Below are positions 6,291 to 15,204 of a DNA stretch of 17,683 nucleotides, piece after piece. The number at the start of each line of letters is the position of its first letter. Position 1 is the first letter of the stretch. Below the pieces are notes generated by a model. It was not told where the DNA came from. It ran no database searches and saw only the letters and a list, made by a program, of their open reading frames with translations. A program made the translations under genes and the position numbers. Source of the DNA: Actinomycetes bacterium (GTDB lineage Bacteria > Actinomycetota > Actinomycetes > Actinomycetales > Microbacteriaceae); NCBI GenBank assembly GCA_023450335.1, contig JAEXHA010000139.1, forward strand, positions 1-17,683. The letters run 5' to 3'.

Positions 6291-8213
6291 ATGGCCACCT
6301 CCGGCAGTGACTCCACGACCGACCTCACCGCACGGGCGCAGCGGCGCTCGGCGATCGAACGGTGGGTGTTCTGGCCCGCGGCGATCGTCATCATCGCGTT
6401 CAGCGCCTTCGCGTTGAGCATGCCCGCTGTGGCCGAGGCGGTGTTCGCGGCAGTCCAATCGACGATCGTCAATGCCTTCAACTGGTATTACGTGCTCATC
6501 GCCGCGTTCTTCGTCGCCTTCGCGCTGTTCATCGGCTTCAGCAAGTACGGCGACATCCGACTGGGCGCCGACGACGACAAACCGGAGTTCTCGCTGGGTG
6601 CGTGGTTCTCGCTGCTGTTCGCCGCCGGCATGGGCATCGGCCTGGTCTTCTACGGCGTGAGCGAGCCGCTCAGTCATTTCGTCACGCCGCGTCCGGGGGT
6701 CGCCGGCACTCCGGAACAGCTTGCGCAGGCCGCGCTCAGCCAGACGTATCTGCATTGGGGAGTGCAAGCCTGGTCGATCTACGTGATCGTCGGATTGGGG
6801 CTGGCCTACGCCATCCACCGGCGCAAACGGCCGATCTCGATCCGTTGGTCGCTCGAACCGCTGCTGGGTCGCCGCGTGCACGGCGGGTGGGGCAACGTCG
6901 TCGATGTCATCGCGCTGGTGGGCACGATGTTCGGCGTCGCCACCTCGCTGGGGCTCGGCGTGCTGCAGATCTCGGCGGGCCTCGACTCGGCCGGGCTGGC
7001 CGAGCCCACCGAGACGGTGCAGATCATCATCATCGGGGTGATCACCGTCTTCGTGCTGGCGTCTGTGCTGTCCGGGGTCGCCAAGGGCATGAAGTGGCTG
7101 TCGTCGTTCAACCTGATCCTCGCGGCGATCCTCGTCGTCTATCTCCTCGTGTTCGGGCAGACCGAGTTCCTGCTGCGCGAATGGGTGCAGTCCATCGGCA
7201 ACTACATCCAGAACTACATCGGCCTCTCGTTCACCGTCAGCGCGTTCCAGGGCGCCGCCGGTGAGGCGTGGCAGGCGGGCTGGACGTCGTTCTACTGGGG
7301 CTGGTGGATCTCGTGGGCGCCGTTCGTCGGCATCTTCATCGCCCGGATCTCCCGCGGGCGCACGGTGCGCCAGTTCGTCGCCGGCGTCATCATCGTGCCG
7401 ACCCTCATCACGATCCTCTGGTTCGCCGTGCTGGGCGGCTCGGCGCTGTACATCGAGCTCAACCAGCCCGGCGCGCTGACGCAGGCCGACGGCACGGTCA
7501 ACCTCAATACGGCGCTGTTCCAGATGCTCGAATTCATCCCCGGCACGAGTGTGCTCACCATCGGGGTGATCGTGCTCATCGGCATCTTCTTCATCACATC
7601 GTCCGACTCCGGCGCCCTGGTGATGGGCATGATCGCCACCGGCGGTCAGCTCGAGCCGCCCCGGTGGGTGCGCACCTTCTTCACGCTGGCCACCGCGGTG
7701 CTGGCCGTGGCGCTGCTGCTGACCGGCGGCCTGGTCGCGCTGCAGACGGCCGCGATCATCATCGCGCTGCCGTTCAGCATCGTCATGCTGCTCATCTGCT
7801 GGTCGACGGTGGTCGCGTTCGCACGCGAGCGCCGCGCGTACGACCGTGCCGCCCGGGCACAGTTCGTCGATCACATCGGTGAGTACTACGGGCTCGAGGT
7901 CGAAGCTCCGACCGAGGAGGGCGTCTTGCACGAACCGACCTGGATGCGACGGATCTCGCGCGTGCTCGCCCGACGCGCCGTGGCGCCCCCGCCGCCGAGC
8001 CCCACCCCGACCGCCCCGACGACGGTTCCCGGCGCTCGCCACGCGCGGCCTGAATCGCTTGCGGCCGAGAACGCCGAGCCGGACGGCGTGCCCACCGACG
8101 ACGTCGACGAGATCGTCGAGCACGACCCGTATGTGTCGCGGGACGCCGACGAGATCCCCGATCGCTCGCGCACCGCGCGCGGACACGACCCGCTGTCGGG
8201 CGGTCGCGACTGA
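6291..8213 (+). CDS. BCCT-family osmolyte transporter, BetP-like (glycine betaine/choline/ectoine type)
   Basis: This 640-residue membrane protein of the betaine/carnitine/choline transporter family imports compatible solutes, normally with Na+. Family marks are GMGIG at 113-117 (substrate-binding unwound helix, as in Na+-coupled BetP), the aromatic box WGWWISWAP at 336-344 followed by IGIF-like VGIFIARISRGRTVRQF, and SSDSGALV at 437-444 (Na+ site region). About 12 hydrophobic helices span residues 25-508. The N-tail of about 24 residues is short and has few acidic residues. The C-tail of about 130 residues begins with a charged helix (ARERRAYDRAARAQF) and then becomes Pro/Ala-rich and acidic. 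In BetP the C-terminal helix senses osmotic stress, so regulation by this tail is plausible. The substrate cannot be told from sequence. It starts at ATG 6291 behind a probable leaderless promoter and is convergent with the next gene. Confidence 0.93.
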   Translation: MATSGSDSTTDLTARAQRRSAIERWVFWPAAIVIIAFSAFALSMPAVAEAVFAAVQSTIVNAFNWYYVLIAAFFVAFALFIGFSKYGDIRLGADDDKPEFSLGAWFSLLFAAGMGIGLVFYGVSEPLSHFVTPRPGVAGTPEQLAQAALSQTYLHWGVQAWSIYVIVGLGLAYAIHRRKRPISIRWSLEPLLGRRVHGGWGNVVDVIALVGTMFGVATSLGLGVLQISAGLDSAGLAEPTETVQIIIIGVITVFVLASVLSGVAKGMKWLSSFNLILAAILVVYLLVFGQTEFLLREWVQSIGNYIQNYIGLSFTVSAFQGAAGEAWQAGWTSFYWGWWISWAPFVGIFIARISRGRTVRQFVAGVIIVPTLITILWFAVLGGSALYIELNQPGALTQADGTVNLNTALFQMLEFIPGTSVLTIGVIVLIGIFFITSSDSGALVMGMIATGGQLEPPRWVRTFFTLATAVLAVALLLTGGLVALQTAAIIIALPFSIVMLLICWSTVVAFARERRAYDRAARAQFVDHIGEYYGLEVEAPTEEGVLHEPTWMRRISRVLARRAVAPPPPSPTPTAPTTVPGARHARPESLAAENAEPDGVPTDDVDEIVEHDPYVSRDADEIPDRSRTARGHDPLSGGRD

Positions 8214-8238
8214 GGGGATGCCGGAGTGCCGCGGCGCT

Positions 8239-8269
8239 GATGCCGACCGGGTGCCGGGGCTGCGGCATC
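8239..8269. terminator. Candidate bidirectional hairpin between convergent transporter genes
   Basis: GATGCCG (8239-8245) pairs perfectly with CGGCATC (8263-8269) around a 17-base loop that itself contains CCGG-GTG-CCGG. A second GATGCCG at 8217-8223 could compete for the same downstream arm. The hairpin sits in the 63-bp gap between two convergent genes but has no T-tract, so it is a tentative terminator. Confidence 0.35.
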
Positions 8270-8276
8270 CACCCCG

Positions 8277-9725
8277 CTACGGCGTGCGCTGGTGGGCGGG
8301 CAGCTTCACGAACAGCAGCATGATCAGGCCGATCAGCAGCACCACGCCGATGCCGAGCACGCCGTAGACGATGCCGCCGAACCATGCGAGGAACAGCGAC
8401 CAGGCCAGGGGCGACAGGAACGATGCGACCCGGCCGGTCGTGGCGTACAGGCCGAAGATCTCACCCTGCATGCTGACCGGCGTCAGGCGCGTGAGCATGC
8501 TGCGGCTCGCGGCCTGGGCCGGTCCGACGAAGGCGCACAGCACCAGGCCGCACACCCAGAACACGATCGTGCCGAGGTCCCTGAGGATGAAGACGACGAA
8601 CGCCATCGCGACCAGGCCCGACAGGGCGATGACGATGAGCGCTCGCGCGCCGATCGCGTCGTCGATGCGGCCGGCCAGCAGCGTCGAGACTCCGGCGACA
8701 AGGTTCGCGGCCAGACCGAACACGATCACCTCGAGGAACGAGAATCCGAAGCCCTGCGCCGCCAGCACGGCGCCGAAGGCGAACACGCCGGCCAGACCGT
8801 CACGGTAGACGGCTGCCGCCAGCAGGAACCAGAACGTGGAGCGGTTCGTCCGAAACAGCCGCGTCAGGTTCTTCCCGAGGACGGCGTACGAGGCGAAGAA
8901 CCCCACCTTCTCGGACTCGCGATACGCGGGCGACTCCGGAACGTTGCGCAGCAGCGGAATCGAGAACACCAGCGTCCACACTGCGCAGATCACGGCGACC
9001 AGCTTGTAGGCCAGCGGGTTGTCCTGTCCGAGCCCGAACAGCACCGGGATGCACACGATCAGCGCCACGACGCCGCCGATGTAGCCCAGGCCCCACCCGA
9101 GACCGGAGACGCGGCCGACGGTCTTGGGCGTCGACACCTCGGAGAGCATCGCGTAGTAGCTGACATTGCCGATCTCGGAGACCACCGCGCCGATGGCCAC
9201 GGCCAGCGCGCCGAACCAGAAGTACTTCGGGTCGGCTTCGACGAAGAAGAGCAGGAACTGGATGAGGGCGATCGCGATCGTGGCGCCGATGATCCACTTC
9301 TTCTTGCTGCCCCGGGCGTCCGCCTGCTGGCCGAGCACGGGAGCCAGCACCAGGATCAGGATGCCCGCGGCGAAGTTGGCCCAGCCCCACCACTCCGACA
9401 GATCGGTCAGACCCTGACAGTAGTCGCTGTCGTGATACTGCGACGCGTTGCAGTTCATGTACGAGCCATCGGCCAGCAGCCCGGACTCGCGCACGGCCGG
9501 GTCGAGGAACTGCCGCGAGGTCAGGTACAGCGCGATCCAGACGAAGGTCAGGATGACGGTGTTGAACGGTTGCATGGCCCAGTCCCACATCGCCCACGAC
9601 CGCACCTGCTTGCGCGGGATGTCGCGCTCGACGGCGTTCTGGAAGACGTCGCCGATCGCGCCGAGGGCGCGACTGTCGCTGGGGGACGGCGGCTGGGATG
9701 GGGATGCCGGGTTCACATCGGCCAT
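8277..9725 (-). CDS. MFS transporter, UMF1 / Atg22-like family
   Basis: The 482-residue multi-spanning membrane protein belongs to the UMF1 branch of the major facilitator superfamily, related to the yeast vacuolar amino acid effluxer Atg22. Diagnostic segments are SWAMWDWAMQPFNTVILTF at 43-61, the loop 2-3 motif GQQADARGSKKKWI at 132-145 and GRVSGLGWGLGYIGGV in the middle of the protein. Bacterial members are common but their substrates are mostly unknown, so no substrate is given. A hydrophilic outer loop of about 45 residues (71-113) between the first two helices carries Cys92 and Cys103. The first 40 residues are Pro/Ser/Asp-rich and cytoplasmic. It starts at ATG 9723-9725 with GAGGAG 8 bases upstream, transcribed away from dnaK. 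Confidence 0.88.
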   Translation of the reverse strand: MADVNPASPSQPPSPSDSRALGAIGDVFQNAVERDIPRKQVRSWAMWDWAMQPFNTVILTFVWIALYLTSRQFLDPAVRESGLLADGSYMNCNASQYHDSDYCQGLTDLSEWWGWANFAAGILILVLAPVLGQQADARGSKKKWIIGATIAIALIQFLLFFVEADPKYFWFGALAVAIGAVVSEIGNVSYYAMLSEVSTPKTVGRVSGLGWGLGYIGGVVALIVCIPVLFGLGQDNPLAYKLVAVICAVWTLVFSIPLLRNVPESPAYRESEKVGFFASYAVLGKNLTRLFRTNRSTFWFLLAAAVYRDGLAGVFAFGAVLAAQGFGFSFLEVIVFGLAANLVAGVSTLLAGRIDDAIGARALIVIALSGLVAMAFVVFILRDLGTIVFWVCGLVLCAFVGPAQAASRSMLTRLTPVSMQGEIFGLYATTGRVASFLSPLAWSLFLAWFGGIVYGVLGIGVVLLIGLIMLLFVKLPAHQRTP

Positions 9726-9776
9726 GCTGGTGCTCCTCGATGAACAGTCGGTGCCGACGATGACGCCGGCGTGCTC

Positions 9777-9782
9777 AGGCTA
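9777..9782 (-). promoter_or_regulatory. Candidate -10 of the UMF1 transporter gene
   Basis: TAGCCT on the minus strand, preceded by GA (GATAGCCT), resembles an actinobacterial -10. It would give a leader of about 45 bases before ATG 9725. I see no matching -35 at 16-18 bp. Confidence 0.3.
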
Positions 9783-9813
9783 TCGGCCGTGACGGCGCAG
9801 GCTTGGGACAAAA

Positions 9814-9834
9814 CTTGATACGAGTCGTGTCAAG
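9814..9834. promoter_or_regulatory. HAIR-type operator (HspR binding site) upstream of dnaK
   Basis: CTTGATA-N7-TGTCAAG has the 7-7-7 layout of the HspR-associated inverted repeat (consensus CTTGAGT-N7-ACTCAAG) and matches 10 of 14 arm positions, with both CTTGA/TCAAG outer cores perfect. It ends 6 bases before the -35 hexamer of the dnaK promoter, and hspR is the last gene of the operon. It also lies in the shared upstream region of the divergent UMF1 gene. Confidence 0.82.
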
Positions 9835-9840
9835 TTCGTT

Positions 9841-9869
9841 TTGACAGGAGGGGTGGCGGGGTCTACTGT
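9841..9869 (+). promoter_or_regulatory. dnaK operon promoter
   Basis: A perfect -35 TTGACA at 9841-9846 is followed after 17 bp by the -10 TACTGT at 9864-9869; transcription should start near 9876. This is a housekeeping-type promoter controlled by repression, as expected for an HspR-regulated chaperone operon. The HAIR element lies just upstream. Confidence 0.8.
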
Positions 9870-9883
9870 GGATTCCGGATGAA

Positions 9884-9904
9884 GTTGAGTCTGACCGGCT
9901 CACC
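9884..9904. promoter_or_regulatory. Second, degenerate HAIR-like repeat downstream of the dnaK start site
   Basis: GTTGAGT-N7-GCTCACC has the 7-7-7 layout and matches the HAIR consensus at 10 of 14 positions, with TGAG/CTCA as symmetric core. It would cover about +9 to +29 of the dnaK transcript, a position where bound repressor could block elongation or clearance. One arm is weak, so it may be chance. Confidence 0.45.
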
Positions 9905-9952
9905 TTTGATTCCCCCAGACTTTTCCCGCGTTCCACAAGAAGGAGAACACAC

Positions 9953-11821
<1,869 letters not shown>

Positions 11822-11826
11822 GACAC

Positions 11827-12453
11827 ATGACGAACAAGGACTTCGAACAGCCCGATGACGGCGACGAGGTCCTCGGCGAGGAGGGGTCGGAGGCGCAGGT
11901 CTCCGGCCCCGAGTCGCAGGAGGACGTCCCCGTTGACGCGTCGGCACCCGCCGACGCCGAAGCCGACGCGCTGACGATCGAGGAGATCCTCGCGGCGGCC
12001 CAGACCGACGAGGCTGCCGTCGCCGACGCGCCCGCCGAGGAGCACGACCTGGTCCTGGACCTCAAGCGCGTCCAGGCCGAGTACGCCAACTACCGCCGCC
12101 GCACCGAGGAGCAGCGCCAGCTGGAGAGCGAGCGGGCCACCGGCGCGGTCGCGGCCAAGCTGCTTCCGGTGCTCGATGACCTCGACCGTGCCGAGAAGCA
12201 TGGCGACCTCGTCGAAGGCGGCGCCCTCACCGCCATCGCCGAGAAGCTGCGCAGTGTCGTCACCCGCCTCGGCGTCGAGCGCTACGGCGAGGCCGGTGAG
12301 GAGTTCGACCCGGGTCAGCACGAGGCGATCTTCCAGGCGCCCACGCCCGGCACCGAGATCGCGACGATCCTCGAGGTGGTTGAGGTCGGCTACCGCATCG
12401 GCACGACCGAGCTGCGCCCGGCGAAGGTCGTCGTGGCCGTCCCGGCGGAGTAG
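11827..12453 (+). CDS. grpE: Nucleotide exchange factor GrpE
   Basis: GrpE dimers open the DnaK nucleotide-binding domain and release ADP. The 208-residue protein has a long acidic disordered N-terminus (about residues 1-70), a coiled-coil dimerisation helix (LVLDLKRVQAEYANYRRRTEEQR, about 75-97) and the C-terminal beta domain with the family signature FDPGQHEAI and VGYRIGTTELRPAKVVV. The ATG lies 5 bases after the dnaK stop, with only a weak ribosome binding site, so translation is probably coupled to dnaK. Confidence 0.97.
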   Translation: MTNKDFEQPDDGDEVLGEEGSEAQVSGPESQEDVPVDASAPADAEADALTIEEILAAAQTDEAAVADAPAEEHDLVLDLKRVQAEYANYRRRTEEQRQLESERATGAVAAKLLPVLDDLDRAEKHGDLVEGGALTAIAEKLRSVVTRLGVERYGEAGEEFDPGQHEAIFQAPTPGTEIATILEVVEVGYRIGTTELRPAKVVVAVPAE

Positions 12454-12466
12454 TCGAGGAGAGCGC

Positions 12467-13447
12467 ATGGCCAGTCAAGACTGGTTCGACAAGGACTTCT
12501 ACAAGATGCTCGGGGTGTCCAAGGACGTCACCGACGCCGATCTGAAGAAGGCCTACCGCAAGCTCGCGCGCAAGTACCACCCCGACTCGACGCAGGGCGA
12601 TGCCGCTGCCGAGGCGAAGTTCAAGGAGATCAGCGAGGCGTACGCCGTGCTGAGCGACAAGAAGGAGCGCGAGGAGTACGACCAGATCCGTGCGATGGGC
12701 TCGGGCGCGCGATTCCAGGCGCCCGGCTCGGGCGGCGGCGGGTTCGAGGACGTGTTCAGCAGATTCGGCCGCGGCGGTGCGCAGCAGGCCGACTTCGACG
12801 ATCTGTTCGCCATGTTCGGCGAGCAGACCGGCAGCCGATTCGGCTCGGGTCGGTTCGGCCAGCCGTCGGGTGGTTTCCGCGGCTTCGGCGGTCCGCAGCG
12901 GGGGGCGGATGTGACCGCGCGCACGACGCTCGATTTCTTGACCGCCGTGCGCGGCGAGACGATCTCGCTCGCCGGCGAGGACGGCAAGCCGTTCAAGGTG
13001 AAGATCCCCGCCGGCGTGGCCGACGGTCAGAAGATCCGGCTGCGCGGCCGGGGACGGCCCTCGCCCGACGGCGGAGAGTCAGGAGACATCGTCGTGACTG
13101 TGACCGTGCGCCCCCACCCGGTGTTCACCCGCGATGGCCTGAACCTGCGGCTGACGGTGCCGGTGACCTTCGCCGAAGCGGCCTTGGGCGCCACCATCGA
13201 GGTGCCGACCCTGGGCGGCGACCCCGTCAAGCTGCGCGTGGCGCCGGGCACACCGTCCGGCCGCGTGCTGCGCGTCAAGGGGCGCGGCGTGCAGACGACC
13301 AAGGGCACCGGAGACCTGTTGGCCGAGGTGCAGGTGGCCGTACCCGCGCACCTCGACGACCGCGCGCGGGAGGCGCTCGAGCATTTCCAGGCGCTCGGGC
13401 CCAAGGAGAACCCGCGGGCAGAGATGATGAGCCGCGCCCGGGAGTGA
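12467..13447 (+). CDS. dnaJ: Co-chaperone DnaJ, class B (no zinc finger)
   Basis: DnaJ stimulates the DnaK ATPase and delivers clients. The 326-residue protein has the J domain at about 10-72 with HPD at 38-40, a Gly/Phe-rich linker (about 78-142) and two C-terminal beta-sandwich client-binding domains (about 145-315, with FKVKIPAGVADGQKIRLRGRG). There is no cysteine in the protein and therefore no CXXCXGXG zinc-finger domain, unlike canonical class A DnaJ. It is thus of CbpA/class B type although it sits in the dnaK operon. I start it at ATG 12467, 13 bases after grpE, because GAGGAG at 12456-12461 lies 5 bases upstream; the open frame further upstream is a grpE shadow. Confidence 0.95.
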   Translation: MASQDWFDKDFYKMLGVSKDVTDADLKKAYRKLARKYHPDSTQGDAAAEAKFKEISEAYAVLSDKKEREEYDQIRAMGSGARFQAPGSGGGGFEDVFSRFGRGGAQQADFDDLFAMFGEQTGSRFGSGRFGQPSGGFRGFGGPQRGADVTARTTLDFLTAVRGETISLAGEDGKPFKVKIPAGVADGQKIRLRGRGRPSPDGGESGDIVVTVTVRPHPVFTRDGLNLRLTVPVTFAEAALGATIEVPTLGGDPVKLRVAPGTPSGRVLRVKGRGVQTTKGTGDLLAEVQVAVPAHLDDRAREALEHFQALGPKENPRAEMMSRARE

Positions 13448-13507
13448 CCCGGCGCGGTGCGACCGCAGCGCCGCACGCGCGCGCGAGGATGACAGAGGAG
13501 GAGTGCC

Positions 13508-13942
13508 ATGGCCGATCGACCCGTCGACGAAGAGGCGCCGATCTTCGCGATCGCCGTCGCCGCCGAGCTGGCCGGGATGCACCCGCAGACGCTCCGGCAG
13601 TACGACCGGCTGGGACTCGTCATCCCCGCGCGCACGCAGGGCGGCTCGCGCCGCTACTCGCTGCGCCACGTCGAGCAGCTGCGTGAGGTCGCCCAGCTGT
13701 CGGCCGACGGCATGAGCCTTCCCGCCATCGCCCGCATCCTCGATCTCGAGAACCATGTGCGTGCGTTGCGCAACGAGGTGATCGAGCTCGAGCAGCGTCT
13801 GCGCGAGGAGGTGGAGCATCGGCGCGGGGTGCGCGTGTTCGCCGCCGGTGCCACCGGCAGCGTGGTGACGCTGCGCCACGGCACACGCACCCGCCGCGCG
13901 ACCGAGGTCGTGCTCTGGCGACCGCGCCCCCCGGCGGAGTGA
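13508..13942 (+). CDS. hspR: Heat-shock repressor HspR, MerR family
   Basis: HspR represses the dnaK operon by binding HAIR repeats, with DnaK acting as co-repressor in Streptomyces. The 144-residue protein begins its winged helix-turn-helix at FAIAVAAELAGMHPQTLRQYDRLGLVIPARTQGGSRRYS (split here as positions 13-51), the HspR-specific version of the MerR DNA-binding domain. A leucine-patterned coiled coil for dimerisation (about 79-104) follows, and then a short basic C-terminal tail. The ATG at 13508 has AGGAGG at 13496-13501, 6 bases upstream. It is 60 bp after dnaJ and closes the operon. The presence of HAIR-type sites upstream of dnaK strongly supports the assignment. Confidence 0.95.
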   Translation: MADRPVDEEAPIFAIAVAAELAGMHPQTLRQYDRLGLVIPARTQGGSRRYSLRHVEQLREVAQLSADGMSLPAIARILDLENHVRALRNEVIELEQRLREEVEHRRGVRVFAAGATGSVVTLRHGTRTRRATEVVLWRPRPPAE

Positions 13943-13957
13943 GGCGGCGGCCGCTTC
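13941..13957 (+). terminator. Possible hairpin at the end of the dnaK operon
   Basis: GAGGCGG-CGG-CCGCTTC, a 7-bp stem with one G-U pair and a 3-base loop, overlaps the hspR stop codon. No T-tract follows. In DNA this G+C-rich such stems arise by chance, so confidence is low. Confidence 0.28.
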
Positions 13958-13987
13958 CGCTGTCAGGCAGGTCGAGGGGCGGAGGGA

Positions 13988-14016
13988 TTTGCACCATACC
14001 GCGCGGTCGGTATGGT
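13988..14016 (+). promoter_or_regulatory. Promoter of the adh-SDR-maoC cassette
   Basis: TTTGCA (13988-13993) as -35 and TATGGT (14011-14016) as -10 are separated by 17 bp, with transcription expected near 14023 and a leader of about 37 bases. The -10 and spacer lie inside a perfect inverted repeat, so repression by promoter occlusion is likely. Confidence 0.65.
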
Positions 14017-14017
14017 G
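13992..14017. promoter_or_regulatory. Perfect inverted repeat, probable TetR-family operator
   Basis: CACCATACCG-N6-CGGTATGGTG: 10-bp perfect arms around a 6-bp spacer. A shorter palindrome, ACCGCGCGGT, sits inside at 13998-14007. The ATACCG...CGGTAT pattern is common among operators of TetR/AcrR-family repressors in actinomycetes, including lipid catabolism regulators. It overlaps the spacer and -10 of the cassette promoter. No TetR gene lies in the window, so the regulator must be elsewhere. Confidence 0.7.
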
Positions 14018-14059
14018 GTTTCGGAGTAACGTGACCCACGCGACGACGAGGAGGTCGAT

Positions 14060-15160
14060 GTGGAGATCACCGGAGCGGTTCTGGAGAGCAGCGGCGGCGA
14101 GCGGCCGTTCGCGACATCGCGCCCCTTCACTGTGGGCCCGGTCACGTTGGACCCGCCCGGCGCCGGCGAAATTCTCGTGCGCATCGAAGCGGCGGGCCTC
14201 TGCCACTCCGATCTCAGCGTCGTCGACGGCAATCGTCGCCGCCCCACCCCCATGCTCCTCGGCCACGAAGCCGCCGGCATCGTCGAGCAGCTCGGCGAGG
14301 GCGTCGACGATGTGGCCGTGGGTGAGCGGGTCGTACTGACGTTTCTGCCTCGCTGCGGCGACTGCGCGGGATGCCGGACCGACGGGCGCCTGCCCTGCGA
14401 GGTGGGCACCGCGGCGAACAACGCCGGCACGCTCGTCGGCGGCGGCATTCGGCTGCACCGTGGCGACGCCGAAGTGCACCATCACCTCGGAGCCAGCGCA
14501 TTCGCCACGCATGCCGTCGTCCACCGGACCTCGGTCGTGCCGGTGCCGGCCGACGTGCCGGCAGAGATCGCGGCGCTGCTCGGCTGCGCCGTACTGACCG
14601 GTGGCGGTGCTGTCATCAATGCTGCGCGGCCCGAACCGGGCAGCCGGCTGATCGTGGTGGGGCTGGGCGGCGTCGGCATGGCGGCGCTGCTGGTCGCCGT
14701 CGCCCTCGGGCTCGACGTGGTCGGCGTCGATGCCGTGCCCGGCAAGCTCGAGCTCGCCCGTGCCCTCGGGGCGAGCGACGCGCTGACACCGGACGCGGCG
14801 GTGGATGCCGGCATCCGCGCACCCGCCGTCGTCGAGGCCGCAGGCCATCCCCGCGCGTTCGAGACCGCGGTCGCTCTGACCGCGCCCGGCGGGACGACCG
14901 TGACCGTGGGCCTGCCCGCGCCCGATGCCCGCAGCGAGATCTCGCCGCTGCAGCTGACGGCCGAGGCACGCACCGTCATCGGCAGCTACCTCGGATCGGC
15001 GGTGCCCAGCCGCGACATCCCGCATTACGTCGAGCTGTGGCGGGCCGGACGCCTCCCGCTGGAGCGTCTCGTGTCCAGCCGCATCCGGCTCGACGAGATC
15101 GACGCCGCGATGGACCGCCTCGCCGCCGGCGGCGAGCTGCGCCAGCTCATCACGTTCTGA
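14060..15160 (+). CDS. Zinc-dependent alcohol dehydrogenase (MDR family, class III-like)
   Basis: The 366-residue medium-chain dehydrogenase oxidises an alcohol to an aldehyde or ketone, or the reverse, with a nicotinamide cofactor. Catalytic zinc ligands are Cys48 (GLCHSD), His69 (GHE) and Cys176 (LLGCAVLTG). The structural zinc lobe Cys99, Cys102, Cys105, Cys113 is complete. The Rossmann motif GLGGVG at 201-206 is followed by Asp224 at the end of the second strand, which favours NAD(H) over NADP(H). The GTG start at 14060 is set by GAGGAGG at 14048-14054; an overlapping ATG at 14058 is in the wrong frame. It leads a three-gene cassette with an SDR and a MaoC hydratase under a probable TetR-type operator. 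The natural alcohol is unknown. Confidence 0.9.
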   Translation: MEITGAVLESSGGERPFATSRPFTVGPVTLDPPGAGEILVRIEAAGLCHSDLSVVDGNRRRPTPMLLGHEAAGIVEQLGEGVDDVAVGERVVLTFLPRCGDCAGCRTDGRLPCEVGTAANNAGTLVGGGIRLHRGDAEVHHHLGASAFATHAVVHRTSVVPVPADVPAEIAALLGCAVLTGGGAVINAARPEPGSRLIVVGLGGVGMAALLVAVALGLDVVGVDAVPGKLELARALGASDALTPDAAVDAGIRAPAVVEAAGHPRAFETAVALTAPGGTTVTVGLPAPDARSEISPLQLTAEARTVIGSYLGSAVPSRDIPHYVELWRAGRLPLERLVSSRIRLDEIDAAMDRLAAGGELRQLITF

Positions 15161-15204
15161 CCTACCGCCGCCGGGCACTCCGGCATCCACCCGAAGGGAA
15201 ACAC

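Noticed and set aside
6153..8186. 677-codon open frame antisense to the BCCT gene
   Set aside because: The Arg/Asp/His-rich translation without hydrophobic pattern is the mirror of a membrane protein gene; no start signal fits.
14058..14060. ATG start for the alcohol dehydrogenase
   Set aside because: This ATG reads a different frame (MWRSPERF...). The real start is the overlapping GTG at 14060, which gives the full MDR protein.
13079..15190. 703-codon minus-strand frame across dnaJ, hspR and adh
   Set aside because: It runs antisense to three well-supported genes with clear ribosome binding sites and crosses the adh promoter and operator.
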